Below are positions 33,243 through 43,169 of a stretch of 64,000 nucleotides of DNA, one piece after another (positions within the stretch are counted from its first letter, which is position 1; each line of letters begins with the position of its first letter). The notes under the pieces are model-generated. The model did no database searches, was not told where the DNA came from, and was given only the letters and a program-made list of their open reading frames with translations. The DNA is from Asparagopsis taxiformis. Its lineage: Eukaryota > Rhodophyta > Florideophyceae > Bonnemaisoniales > Bonnemaisoniaceae. The position numbers and the translations under genes are program-made. The stretch spans positions 93,601-157,600 of the forward strand of contig JALQPE010001746.1 of assembly GCA_030407315.1 (NCBI GenBank), in the 5' to 3' direction.

Positions 33243-33245
33243 ACT
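33205..33245 (+). repeat. (CAA)n repeat in the 5' leader of the disulfide-rich gene
   Basis: About thirteen near-perfect CAA triplets, with one CGA, lie between the TATA box and the ATG, so they should be in the 5' UTR. CAA-rich leaders are unstructured and can favour translation in other eukaryotic systems; that role here is inference. The mirrored copy is at about 43133-43173. Confidence 0.8.
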
Positions 33246-33275
33246 CAAAGGTTCAGTAACGTCCACATCGTCAGA

Positions 33276-34052
33276 ATGAAACTCTCCATCCTCATTCTCG
33301 CCATTTCGCTCGCCCTCATCACCGCCAAAAACGTTCAAGTTTCCACAAACTACATCCCCCAAAACTACCTCGAGGGGAGACCTCTCCAGCTCGCAAAGGA
33401 CCCCCTCGGCCTCGGAAGCATAGACCGTTTTGCCATTCCCTCTGTCCAGCCAATTCCCTCCACCTGCCGCTGTGTTCGTGGCCGATGCTTCCGCCCCTCC
33501 CCTCTCGGCGGTTCCTGCAGCGCACGTGGGTCCTGCTGCGCCGCTGGCCTCGCATGTGCTGGTCGTCGCCGCCGTCAGCGTTGTGTCACTCCCATGGCCG
33601 AAGGTAAGCGCTGTGGAACTGACCCGTACTGGGTGTGTCAGCAAGGTCTGCAGTGCTTGAACAATGTGTGCCGCAAGCCCATCGGTCGCTTCGGCTCCTG
33701 CCAGGCCAGGGGTTCCGTGTGTCAGAGCGGTCTCGTGTGCACAGGCCCGAGCACCCGCAAACTGTGCGTCGAGCCCATGGGTGAGAACAAACGATGCGGA
33801 ACAGACCCATATTGGATCTGTGCACGCGGCCTGCGATGTGTGAACAACATTTGCCGAAGGAGCATTCCAGTTGGTGGTTCGTGCCAGCGACGCGGATCGC
33901 AGTGTGTGAGCGGAGCTGTTTGCGGTGGAAGTTCCCGTCGCCGAATTTGTTTGCAGGTGGTGCGCCCGGGCGGTAGGTGCAGCTCTACGCGCTCTGCTTG
34001 TACTCGTGGATTCAAGTGCTTCCGTGGACGGTGCCGCCGTAGCCGTCACTGA
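33276..34052 (+). CDS. Secreted disulfide-rich protein with repeated cysteine modules, 258 aa (left copy)
   Basis: A signal peptide (MKLSILILAISLALITA) precedes a pro-like region and a cysteine-rich part (about residue 64 to the end). Two nearly complete modules follow the pattern G-S-C-x2-R-G-S-x-C-x2-G-L-x-C, then C-V-x-P-M-x-E-x-K-R-C-G-T-D-P-Y-W, then C-x2-G-L-x-C-x-N-N-x-C-R; a third is partial (about 205-258). The spacing loosely resembles Dickkopf or colipase-type folds, but I would not assign that family without a profile search. There are no transmembrane segments. The ATG at 33276 follows a TATA box and CAA-rich leader. The protein is identical to that of the mirrored copy at 42326-43102. 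The antisense 283-codon frame is a shadow. Confidence 0.85.
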   Translation: MKLSILILAISLALITAKNVQVSTNYIPQNYLEGRPLQLAKDPLGLGSIDRFAIPSVQPIPSTCRCVRGRCFRPSPLGGSCSARGSCCAAGLACAGRRRRQRCVTPMAEGKRCGTDPYWVCQQGLQCLNNVCRKPIGRFGSCQARGSVCQSGLVCTGPSTRKLCVEPMGENKRCGTDPYWICARGLRCVNNICRRSIPVGGSCQRRGSQCVSGAVCGGSSRRRICLQVVRPGGRCSSTRSACTRGFKCFRGRCRRSRH

Positions 34053-34336
34053 TTTTGCACCATAGTATTCAGGTGCAATAGGTAGTTGATAGCCGGGAGA
34101 ACTCTTTCGCTTTCACTTTTCAACAGACATTTGATTAACTGGAATTGATTGATTGATTTGAATGGTAGAAGTAGGTCTTGTTTGCAAGCATTTATGACAC
34201 ACACACCATGTAGGTGAGGTAAATGTATTAGCGATTCTAATTCACAAGCAGTCTGGTATCTTGATCTACAGAGCCTCATACGAAACTTGCAACGAAATGG
34301 ATAACAACTTTATGATCAACATCGAACAAAGCAGTA

Positions 34337-35197
34337 AGCCTGACCAAAACCCAGAAATCGGTAAAACGCATGGAATGTTTCACTTCTATGAAGAGAAACA
34401 GTGTTACTGCATTGTGTACAGGAATATATTCAAGGTTTGATTCCATTACAGCAGGGAAAATGGACATGTCAAGATGATCTTATATCAGAAGCGGTGTCGA
34501 AAAGCTTAAGTAACCTTTCGCCACGAAATTGATTAACAGAGTACAAACAAGGTAAAAACTTCTCGTGGAACTCAGTGAATCTACAAGCTTCTTAAACTAC
34601 CAATCCTTCTCTCCTCAGATAACTGCTAGGCGTTAGTGTCTTCGCTTCCAAAATTACCACCCTCCCATCCGATCTAGAACAAAGGTATAATTTCAAACTA
34701 CCGAACAGGGAAACACCGATCTGACTGCAACTAGAATCTGACTCTGGTGCCTGGATCCTAGGGGGAAGATCCAGGAAATGATCGTAGAGAAGTAACGGTA
34801 AGGAAATCCCGTTCCGGGGGAGCCCGTCAGAACGGTACTCGTCAAAGCAGTCTACCAACTGAAACTTGTCTTAAATGTGCACAGTTTCACTGATGAACGG
34901 ACAAAGAGAGATTGCTGAGTAGATAAAGTTCCTACTATATTGTTCGTCTCTGAAACAGCTCTATTATCCATAGCTCCATAAATCCCAAACTCTCTCAAGA
35001 CCATTACTTTGAAAAGCACGGGCGATTCATAGTCAATAAAACCGTCCTTTCTATCTATTCTAATTCGTAGTAAATCTTATCCATCCTCTATGACTTACCA
35101 TTTTCACCTAACTTTCAGCGGATGCATCGGTTTCTCTGTACACGGCTGATGAAGGCATGGTTCATACGAAAGATCAGTTATTTGTTTGCAACAATAC
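34337..35197. other. Spacer of the inverted duplication, left of the chromovirus
   Basis: Nothing recognised as coding. It ends with AATAC (35193-35197), the target-site copy of the inserted element. Confidence 0.5.
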
Positions 35198-35558
35198 TGT
35201 AACGAACTGAAGCTGATGCCAGCAATGGCCAGCATAAACTAGTGTATTCTAGACACTACAAGTTACACTAAGTTTACTCATATACTATAGGCTGCTAGAA
35301 AGTAACTTGCTGTTACGCCTAGAAGTATCTAGTTGGCTATGTCATCGAGTGATGTCATGATGGCATCATGTTAGATTTATTTTGATGACATAATTTTATT
35401 TAGATTAGTATTTTCTAGAATTAGTTCGACATCGAACTACAATTCTATGGTGGGTATAAAAAGGCATGGTCAACTCCGGTCTTGGGGGATCGGAGGCATC
35501 ATCGATCATTCAACGAAAACAACTACCACTCAGCTATCCCGTATACACATTCGTTTCA
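35198..35558 (+). repeat. 5' LTR of plus-strand chromovirus
   Basis: 361 bp, identical by eye to 40632-40992. It contains a TATAAAAAGG box near 35456-35465, the likely promoter. Immediately after it, TGGTAGCATCGC (35560 onward) is the probable primer-binding site; I could not match it to a particular tRNA. Confidence 0.95.
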
Positions 35559-35654
35559 CTGGTAGCATCGCTTTCTACGGGCGCACTGAGTGAGCAGTTC
35601 GGCAAACGCCGGCCGACTGCAAGCTCTTGGCTGAAAAGCCATCGTTGGGAGTTA

Positions 35655-35870
35655 TTGAACACCTGAGGGCAGGAGTGCCAGGTGTAAGAACTGTAGTGTC
35701 TCCTACCCCTTGAGCAAGGGTAAGTTACCTGAGGGCAGGAAGGCCAGGTAACTAAGGGCCTACAGGAGGGACTGTAAGTGGTCAACCCGAGGGCAGGAGA
35801 GCCGGGTTGTACCTGAGGGCAGGAGGGCCAGGTGGTGTCTGAGGGCTGGAGAGCCAGACATCCCACTTAC
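35655..35870 (+). repeat. Five short imperfect hairpin repeats in the element leader
   Basis: The core CTGAGGGCAGGAGNGCCAG recurs about five times between 35660 and 35860. In each copy the bases flanking the core are complementary to each other (for example ACCTGAGGGC...GCCAGGT, CCCGAGGGC...GCCGGG, TCTGAGGGC...GCCAGA). The stems covary while the GAGGGCAGGA loop side is conserved, which looks like structured RNA in the untranslated leader. Confidence 0.7.
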
Positions 35871-36361
35871 AGAACCTAGATCGGAAGTCTAGCTTCCTGG
35901 AGGGATTCTTGATTCTCAAGACTATCCTCTGACCAGTCCTGTGCTGTCGCCAATTGTATTCCCTATACATCCTATTCCACTTGTTGGCTGTTAGCTAGGT
36001 GGACCGACAGGGTCACGGATACGGGTAACGCAGGCTTGATAGGGGTAAGGACTTGGACTAAGAGGGGTGGAGAGGAGATTGGAAAACTTGAGGAAAGTTG
36101 GGTACGGTCGACTCGCGAAACTTTCTTATAGGGTAAGGACACCGAAGGGTTTACATCGTAAACTGGTGGGGATATCCCGAACGGATCGTTGAACCACATT
36201 CCCTGGGGTGGGTGTGATCAGAGTGCTGAAATTCCTCTCTCCGCGGGTAGAGGACCCATCGTCAAAGGACGAATCCTTTCAAAAATTGGAAACTGGAAAT
36301 TTGTTGTTGAAGAAGAAAGAAGTTTTTTTAAGGTTTTACGTTTGGGAAGAACACTGTCATT

Positions 36362-37129
36362 ATGTCGTTATTGAAGCCCAATAAGCCCCCGACATTCGAT
36401 GGAACGCGTGATGCGTTTACTGTTCGGACGTGGCTACACTCTGTTGGAAGGTACATTTCTCTCATTCAGGTAGGCTCGGATGCAGAAATATCCGATAAAC
36501 AAGCTATTGATTTCGCTTCGACGTTCATGACAGGGGTGGCTGCCAACTGGTGGTTTACCGTTGTCAACGGAGCGAAAATGCCTGATTCTTGGGAGGCCTT
36601 TTCAAACCTGGTTATTCAAGAGTTCGTTCCTCAAGATAGTGCTGTTAGAGCTCGCGATAAGCTCAGCAAGTTGAAACAGAAAACAAGCGTTTCTGCCTAT
36701 CTTTCCGAGTTTAGGAACATCGTAATCAATATCCAGGATATGAGTGAGGGTGAGAAGTTGGCACGTTTCTGTGAAGGTCTCAAGTCTCATATTCTTCTAG
36801 ATGTTCGCAAGAACAATCCATCGGACCTTGATGCCGCTGCAAACATTGCTCTTAGCGTTGATGGTGCTTATTACGGAGCTGGGTTCTATACAGGAAAAGT
36901 TGTTCCTTCAAGTTATTCCGGGTACGCTCCCATGGAAATCGGCAACTTCGAGAAAAGCCATTCCATGAATGCCCAGAAGAGGAAGGATATTCGTGAGAAC
37001 CTATGCTTTGTATGTCACAAGCCCGGTTGCAGAGCGTATAGGCACAAAGGGGAAGTCAAGAAGAGGCTTAACACGAACAACACTCAGGTTCATTGGGGAG
37101 CACCAAGTTCCTTTCCACAGGAAAACTAG
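36362..37129 (+). CDS. Chromovirus Gag, 255 aa
   Basis: MSLLKPNKPPTFDGTRD begins a typical retrotransposon Gag fold (WLHSVGRYISL, ATFMTGVAANWW-like FASTFMTGVAANWW, FVPQDSAVRARDKLSKLKQ). The C-terminus has a zinc knuckle CFVCHKPGCRAYRH with spacing C-x2-C-x4-C-x4-H, so the third and fourth ligands are exchanged relative to the common C-x2-C-x4-H-x4-C. It assembles the cytoplasmic particle that packages element RNA. It overlaps pol by 37 bp. Confidence 0.9.
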   Translation: MSLLKPNKPPTFDGTRDAFTVRTWLHSVGRYISLIQVGSDAEISDKQAIDFASTFMTGVAANWWFTVVNGAKMPDSWEAFSNLVIQEFVPQDSAVRARDKLSKLKQKTSVSAYLSEFRNIVINIQDMSEGEKLARFCEGLKSHILLDVRKNNPSDLDAAANIALSVDGAYYGAGFYTGKVVPSSYSGYAPMEIGNFEKSHSMNAQKRKDIRENLCFVCHKPGCRAYRHKGEVKKRLNTNNTQVHWGAPSSFPQEN

Positions 37130-40100
37130 TCGGTCCTCCTAAAAACAAGTTATACGCTCAGGATGGACCTGAAAGGAGTGTGAATGTTCGATGCGCTGAT
37201 GCGCAAGTTAAGAGACCAGAAAAGCCAGGAAGGGCTGTTCCAAGGCAGGAGAAGGGCCGTGTAGAGCCGAGAGTCTTGGAAGCTGAATCAAATACTATTG
37301 TTGGGAAAGAAAGCATCACTACTGATGACCCTATACCAGTAGATCCATTATTGGTTTTCCATGGAAAGTTGAACGGATTACCAGTCAAAGTATTGAAAGA
37401 TGATGGATGCAATACCAACGTAGTAGGGGCCGAGTTTCTGAGGAAGCAGAAATCTCGAGGAAATTTCATGATTCAGAAAGAGAAAATACAAGTCTCACAC
37501 TCTCGAAAAGGTTCCACGGAAGAAGCATCTGAAGTAATCATCAAAGGAACATTGAATATGGGTTCACATACCTATACATCAAATTGGGTTGTTGCCAATT
37601 GTAGGTATGATGTTCTTTTGGGGATGCCATGGCATGTCGCCCACAATCCAGTTATCGATTACAAAAAAAAGATTGTGAAATGTGGTCATCAGTTGCTTCA
37701 CGCCTGTAAAGATCCTGATGATCCAAGGATTCATGTGACGAATCTTGGAGTGAGAAAATTCAGAAAAATGTTACGGAACAGGAAGAACAGTAATGACTTT
37801 GAAGTGTATCAAGTGTTCGAAAAGGAATATGTCGAGGAACTGCTGAAGAAAGGAAAAATAAGATCAAGTAAGTCACCTTATGGAGCTCCTCTGTTCTTTG
37901 TCAAAGAGAAAGACAAGCTTCGTGGAGTAGTCGATTATCGAGCTTTGAATCGAATCACGAAGAGGAACAATGCTCCATTGCCGAGATCTGATGAAATGTT
38001 TGATCGCCTTGGGGGATCAAAATATTTTTCAAAACTAGACCTCAAGACGGGGTTCCATCAGATCAGGGTGAAGCCGGAAGACATCGAGAAAACAGCTTTT
38101 AATACAAAATATGGGCAGTTCGAATATCTTGTCATGCCTATGGGTTTGTGTAACGCTCCTGCAACGTTTCAGACCTTGATGAACCAGATTTTCTATGATT
38201 GCATTGATGTTTTCTTGGTTGTTTACATGGATGATCTACTAGTATTCAGCAAGACGGAAGAGGAACATTTTCGGAATTTGGAAACTGTATTGGAACGTCT
38301 GAAGAGAAATGAATTGTACGTTTCTCCAAAGAAATGTGAATTCTTTCAGACAGAGATCGACTTCTTGGGATTTTTGGTTGGTAGAGACGGCATCAGGGTT
38401 AATCCTGAAAAGGTTGACGTCCTTAAAACCTGGCCAAAACCAAAATCATTGACAGAGTTGAGAAGTTTCCTTGGTCTCTTACAGTTTTTCCGAAGGTTCA
38501 TTCCGAAATTCTCTGGGATTGCGGCTCCATTGACGGATCTGACGAAGAAAGAAAAGGGTATTGGACATTGGGATGAAATCTGTGATGAAGCTTTCCAAAA
38601 GTTGAAAGATGCAATGATTCAGGCTCCAATATTAGTTGCACCTGATTGGAGAAAGGCCTTCCGAGGTCATGTTGATGCATCTCAGCTCGCTGTTGGTGGT
38701 ACTCTAACTCAGCTGGACGAGAATGGGAAGGATCGTGTTATTGCCTTCTATTCAAAGAAGTTATCATCCACTGAGGCAGATTATACAGCGAATGACCGAG
38801 AACTTTTGGCTTTGATTTGTTTCTTGGAAAGATTTCGATGTTACCTCGAAGGAGTTGAATTTGAAATATTCACAGACAACCAAGTGCTAAAGAGTTTCTT
38901 TTCGAAAGCCAAGTTGAGTCGAAAAGAAGCGAGATGGTTGGAAACTCTAGGTAACTTTGGTATATTCCCGATAACCCTCAAACCTGGCAAGATTCATGTA
39001 TTGGGTGATGTTTTATCAAGGGCTCCTCACGTTATAACTGGGCGAAATGCTTCATTTAGCAATATTGAAGTACCTGAAATCAATTTTGAGGACATTGTAA
39101 CCCGATATGATGATGACCAGTTCTTCGGACCAGTGGTAAGAGCCATGGAAGGAGATTTTCCTGAAGATGAGATTCAGAAACGGAAACTGGAAAAGATCAT
39201 ACCATTGTTTTGTCGTGAACGGGCGAGGCTATTTTACAATGGAAAGTTGTGTGTACCGAGAAGGTCTGTGTCCAGTATTTTGCAAATGGCACATGACTCT
39301 AGGATAAGCGGTCATTTCAAGTTCTTGAAGACGCTAGCAAGACTTGAAAAATTCCATTGGAGACACAAAGCCCGAGATGTCCGGAAGTATGTGGAGGGAT
39401 GCATGAAGTGTCAGCAATACAAAGACTCTAATCAGAAGAAGTTGACTGATCCAACTTCTTTAGAGATTCCTGAGAGAAGATGGGGATCTCTAGCAACCGA
39501 CTTTATCGTAAGTCTACCCAAGACAAAAGACGGTTATGATGCCATAACTACCTGGGTAGACCGGTTGACGAGAAGAGTTCATTTTATCAAGTCAAGAGGT
39601 ACTGACACTGCTGAGGATGTTGCGAATGCATTCTTCTCCAACATATTCAAGCTTCATGGACTTCCTGACAATGTGGTATCGGATCGAGATAGAAAGTTTA
39701 CATCCAAGTTTTGGGATTGTTTGATGGAACTATGTGGCGTTAAGCTCAAGATGTCTACGAGCAGGCACCCACAGACGGATGGCACGTCCGAAATCATGAA
39801 TCGGATGATTGAGAACTATCTTCGGTGCTATTGTTCCTATAACCAAGACAATTGGGATGAACTTCTACCATCTGCAGAGTTTTCCTACAATTCTGCTGTT
39901 TCTGAAGATCTAGGTATGTCACCTTTTGAGCTGGACCTGGGATGGATTCCAAAGTCTCCTTTGGACTTTGTGTCTGGAAATGAGATACCTGTGCAAAGTG
40001 TTGAGGAATTCAAGAAACGGCTTACAGCTTCTCTTGAAGATGCTAAGTACTCTTACAACATTGCGAAAGCAGCACAGAGTGCGTATGCCTCCAGAAAGTT

Positions 40101-40590
40101 CAAGGATCCAGACTATAGGGTGGGATCCAAGTTATGGATTAACAGGTCTTTGTTCAGGGATGCATACTCCCAGTCTCAGGAAAAGGAGAAGTTGACAGCA
40201 AGACGTTTTGGACCGTTTGTTGTGAAGGAATTGATTGGCAAAAATGCAGTTAGGTTGGATCTTCCTGATCATATCAAGATTCATCCTGTTGTTAATGTCA
40301 GTCACACAATTCCTCATATAGAACAACCGAGTGATATTGCTGCTCCAATACCTCCTGTACCGGCCCCTGTCCCTGCTATTGAAGGTGATGAAATCGAGGT
40401 TGAAGCGATCTTGAATCATAGAAAAAGAGGACGAGGATATCAGTTCCTAACCTTGATGAAAGGTAGTCCTACGCATGATGCTTCATGGCAACCTACGAGG
40501 GATTTCATAGACAGAGATGGCACGAAGACTGGAATATGGTTAGAATACATCCGGAAGAAGAATATTCTACCGGAATATCATGATGAATAA
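37093..40590 (+). CDS. Chromovirus Pol (PR-RT-RNase H-IN-chromodomain), 1165 aa
   Basis: Domains in order: aspartic protease with LKDDGCNTNVVG (about 101-112, DDG in place of DSG); reverse transcriptase with VVYMDDLLVF (YMDD at 378-381); RNase H with VDAS (D528) and FTDN (D595); integrase zinc finger (H near 733, GCMKCQQY) and catalytic D803, D864 and E900, the last two 35 residues apart. The C-terminus (about 1100-1155: EAILNHRKRGRGYQFL, ASWQPTRDF) is a chromodomain-like module that would steer integration to modified chromatin. The frame lies -1 to gag, so expression needs a frameshift or reinitiation in the 37-bp overlap. I see no classic slippery heptamer there. All catalytic residues are present, so it may be active. 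Confidence 0.95.
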   Translation: MGSTKFLSTGKLVGPPKNKLYAQDGPERSVNVRCADAQVKRPEKPGRAVPRQEKGRVEPRVLEAESNTIVGKESITTDDPIPVDPLLVFHGKLNGLPVKVLKDDGCNTNVVGAEFLRKQKSRGNFMIQKEKIQVSHSRKGSTEEASEVIIKGTLNMGSHTYTSNWVVANCRYDVLLGMPWHVAHNPVIDYKKKIVKCGHQLLHACKDPDDPRIHVTNLGVRKFRKMLRNRKNSNDFEVYQVFEKEYVEELLKKGKIRSSKSPYGAPLFFVKEKDKLRGVVDYRALNRITKRNNAPLPRSDEMFDRLGGSKYFSKLDLKTGFHQIRVKPEDIEKTAFNTKYGQFEYLVMPMGLCNAPATFQTLMNQIFYDCIDVFLVVYMDDLLVFSKTEEEHFRNLETVLERLKRNELYVSPKKCEFFQTEIDFLGFLVGRDGIRVNPEKVDVLKTWPKPKSLTELRSFLGLLQFFRRFIPKFSGIAAPLTDLTKKEKGIGHWDEICDEAFQKLKDAMIQAPILVAPDWRKAFRGHVDASQLAVGGTLTQLDENGKDRVIAFYSKKLSSTEADYTANDRELLALICFLERFRCYLEGVEFEIFTDNQVLKSFFSKAKLSRKEARWLETLGNFGIFPITLKPGKIHVLGDVLSRAPHVITGRNASFSNIEVPEINFEDIVTRYDDDQFFGPVVRAMEGDFPEDEIQKRKLEKIIPLFCRERARLFYNGKLCVPRRSVSSILQMAHDSRISGHFKFLKTLARLEKFHWRHKARDVRKYVEGCMKCQQYKDSNQKKLTDPTSLEIPERRWGSLATDFIVSLPKTKDGYDAITTWVDRLTRRVHFIKSRGTDTAEDVANAFFSNIFKLHGLPDNVVSDRDRKFTSKFWDCLMELCGVKLKMSTSRHPQTDGTSEIMNRMIENYLRCYCSYNQDNWDELLPSAEFSYNSAVSEDLGMSPFELDLGWIPKSPLDFVSGNEIPVQSVEEFKKRLTASLEDAKYSYNIAKAAQSAYASRKFKDPDYRVGSKLWINRSLFRDAYSQSQEKEKLTARRFGPFVVKELIGKNAVRLDLPDHIKIHPVVNVSHTIPHIEQPSDIAAPIPPVPAPVPAIEGDEIEVEAILNHRKRGRGYQFLTLMKGSPTHDASWQPTRDFIDRDGTKTGIWLEYIRKKNILPEYHDE

Positions 40591-40617
40591 CTAAGTTGAT
40601 GAGGACATCAACTGTGT

Positions 40618-40631
40618 GAGGGGGGGAATAG
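40618..40631 (+). other. Polypurine tract of chromovirus
   Basis: GAGGGGGGGAATAG directly precedes the 3' LTR and is the expected primer site for plus-strand DNA synthesis. Confidence 0.85.
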
Positions 40632-40992
40632 TGTAACGAACTGAAGCTGATGCCAGCAATGGCCAGCATAAACTAGTGTATTCTAGACACTACAAGTTAC
40701 ACTAAGTTTACTCATATACTATAGGCTGCTAGAAAGTAACTTGCTGTTACGCCTAGAAGTATCTAGTTGGCTATGTCATCGAGTGATGTCATGATGGCAT
40801 CATGTTAGATTTATTTTGATGACATAATTTTATTTAGATTAGTATTTTCTAGAATTAGTTCGACATCGAACTACAATTCTATGGTGGGTATAAAAAGGCA
40901 TGGTCAACTCCGGTCTTGGGGGATCGGAGGCATCATCGATCATTCAACGAAAACAACTACCACTCAGCTATCCCGTATACACATTCGTTTCA
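40632..40992 (+). repeat. 3' LTR of plus-strand chromovirus
   Basis: 361 bp, identical by eye to 35198-35558. It is followed by the AATAC target duplication at 40993-40997. Confidence 0.95.
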
Positions 40993-40997
40993 AATAC

Positions 40998-42041
40998 TTG
41001 CGCAACAAAATATTAATAATGAGGAGAATACTACCTATACAAAGCAGTCACCTTTGTAACAAATCTTCCGTCTCTTTCTTTCAAGATCCAGCAACTGTTC
41101 TTGACAATGCCAGATAAACTTGAGAGTCAATTTATTATTCATGCATGACCAGAGTGTTGATGTAGCTCACTGGTGATGGTAATCATGTCACATGATGATA
41201 TGTAATGATGTCTCTCTCTACAAGAAGTCATTTCTATCCTCCATAAATATTGTTTGAGGAGTCAATGTTGATTGCTTTCGACATTGTCGGATACTTTCGG
41301 TTGGTGTTATAGCTGTAGCATTATATCTAATCTTGCAACGGTAGTGCACGCTGTCTACGATCAGATTTCAGCTATCATTATGCAGCTTGTATCCCTTCAA
41401 GCCACGAATGGCTACATCATGTAATACTTCTATGTTTTCTCTGAATATCTTGTTTAAAAAAATCATCTCCTGAAGACTTTAGTTCCCTACGTTTATATAC
41501 GTTCACTCAAGCTATGCTCAGAAAATAAATCCTGCTTCTGATATCACCCTAGATATGTGTCGATCATGAGGACGATTGACCAGCCACAATAAAAGTTTGG
41601 AGATAAAGAGATTGTATCGAATTGAAAGAAAAAGAAAGGGTTTACTTGTGTCGTCGGTTCGTCGTACGTCTGTCAAGCTACCTATTCTACAAGATACGCT
41701 GCTGCATTCCAACTACATCAATAAGCCATATGAAGTAAACACCGATGAAACGTCTTAAAACAGCAGATCAAATATTTCCTGGTGCAGGAAGAGTTACATT
41801 ATCGATATCGACATTCGATTGCACATGTAATACAGAGAACTTTACAGTAATGCCTATTCAACAATTGGAGCTACAGCACCAATGTTGTAACTAACAGCCA
41901 CACTCGGCTCTTTAGATGCAGCTCTGGTAAGTTCAAGTTCGTTCTCGGATCGCGGCTCAAGTCACACGCACTCCATCAACCAGATCATTCTAGAAAGCAC
42001 TCTGAGAATCTTATGCTCCTCTTTCTCTTATCTGTTCAGTA
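40998..42041. other. Spacer of the inverted duplication, right of the chromovirus
   Basis: No gene recognised; frames are at most 64 codons. Removing the element leaves an original spacer of about 1.9 kb between the arms. Confidence 0.45.
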
Positions 42042-43135
42042 TACTGCTTTGTTCGATGTTGATCATAAAGTTGTTATCCATTTCGTTGCAAGTTTCGTAT
42101 GAGGCTCTGTAGATCAAGATACCAGACTGCTTGTGAATTAGAATCGCTAATACATTTACCTCACCTACATGGTGTGTGTGTCATAAATGCTTGCAAACAA
42201 GACCTACTTCTACCATTCAAATCAATCAATCAATTCCAGTTAATCAAATGTCTGTTGAAAAGTGAAAGCGAAAGAGTTCTCCCGGCTATCAACTACCTAT
42301 TGCACCTGAATACTATGGTGCAAAATCAGTGACGGCTACGGCGGCACCGTCCACGGAAGCACTTGAATCCACGAGTACAAGCAGAGCGCGTAGAGCTGCA
42401 CCTACCGCCCGGGCGCACCACCTGCAAACAAATTCGGCGACGGGAACTTCCACCGCAAACAGCTCCGCTCACACACTGCGATCCGCGTCGCTGGCACGAA
42501 CCACCAACTGGAATGCTCCTTCGGCAAATGTTGTTCACACATCGCAGGCCGCGTGCACAGATCCAATATGGGTCTGTTCCGCATCGTTTGTTCTCACCCA
42601 TGGGCTCGACGCACAGTTTGCGGGTGCTCGGGCCTGTGCACACGAGACCGCTCTGACACACGGAACCCCTGGCCTGGCAGGAGCCGAAGCGACCGATGGG
42701 CTTGCGGCACACATTGTTCAAGCACTGCAGACCTTGCTGACACACCCAGTACGGGTCAGTTCCACAGCGCTTACCTTCGGCCATGGGAGTGACACAACGC
42801 TGACGGCGGCGACGACCAGCACATGCGAGGCCAGCGGCGCAGCAGGACCCACGTGCGCTGCAGGAACCGCCGAGAGGGGAGGGGCGGAAGCATCGGCCAC
42901 GAACACAGCGGCAGGTGGAGGGAATTGGCTGGACAGAGGGAATGGCAAAACGGTCTATGCTTCCGAGGCCGAGGGGGTCCTTTGCGAGCTGGAGAGGTCT
43001 CCCCTCGAGGTAGTTTTGGGGGATGTAGTTTGTGGAAACTTGAACGTTTTTGGCGGTGATGAGGGCGAGCGAAATGGCGAGAATGAGGATGGAGAGTTTC
43101 ATTCTGACGATGTGGACGTTACTGAACCTTTGAGT

Positions 43136-43169
<34 letters not shown>

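Larger units (their letters stand above)
32059..34336 (+). repeat. Left arm of a 2.28-kb inverted duplication
   Basis: This arm is the reverse complement of 42042-44320, over 99% identical by eye. Differences I can see: T at 33204 versus C, a run of four C (32271-32274) versus five, and two transitions in the outer 200 bp. Homology stops abruptly at both ends, outside at 32059 and inside at 34336. The arm contains the disulfide-rich secreted gene with its promoter and 5' leader, plus about 1.1 kb upstream. Confidence 0.95.
35198..40992 (+). mobile_element. Intact young Ty3/gypsy chromovirus
   Basis: The two 361-bp LTRs (35198-35558 and 40632-40992) appear identical, begin TG and end CA, and are flanked by a 5-bp target-site duplication, AATAC, at 35193-35197 and 40993-40997. 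The interior has an 800-bp leader, gag (36362-37129), a long pol (37093-40590) in the -1 frame relative to gag, and a polypurine tract next to the 3' LTR. No stop or frameshift breaks either ORF. The element lies inside the spacer of the inverted duplication and so inserted there recently. Confidence 0.97.

Noticed and set aside
33198..34049. 283-codon antisense frame over the disulfide-rich gene, mirrored at 42329-43180
   Set aside because: The sense strand has a signal peptide, regular cysteine modules, TATA box and leader; the antisense product is low-complexity and exists only because of codon composition.
37060..37129. Canonical -1 slippery heptamer in the gag-pol overlap
   Set aside because: GGAAAAC just before the gag stop looks similar, but its first three bases are not identical in the required frame, so I do not assert it.
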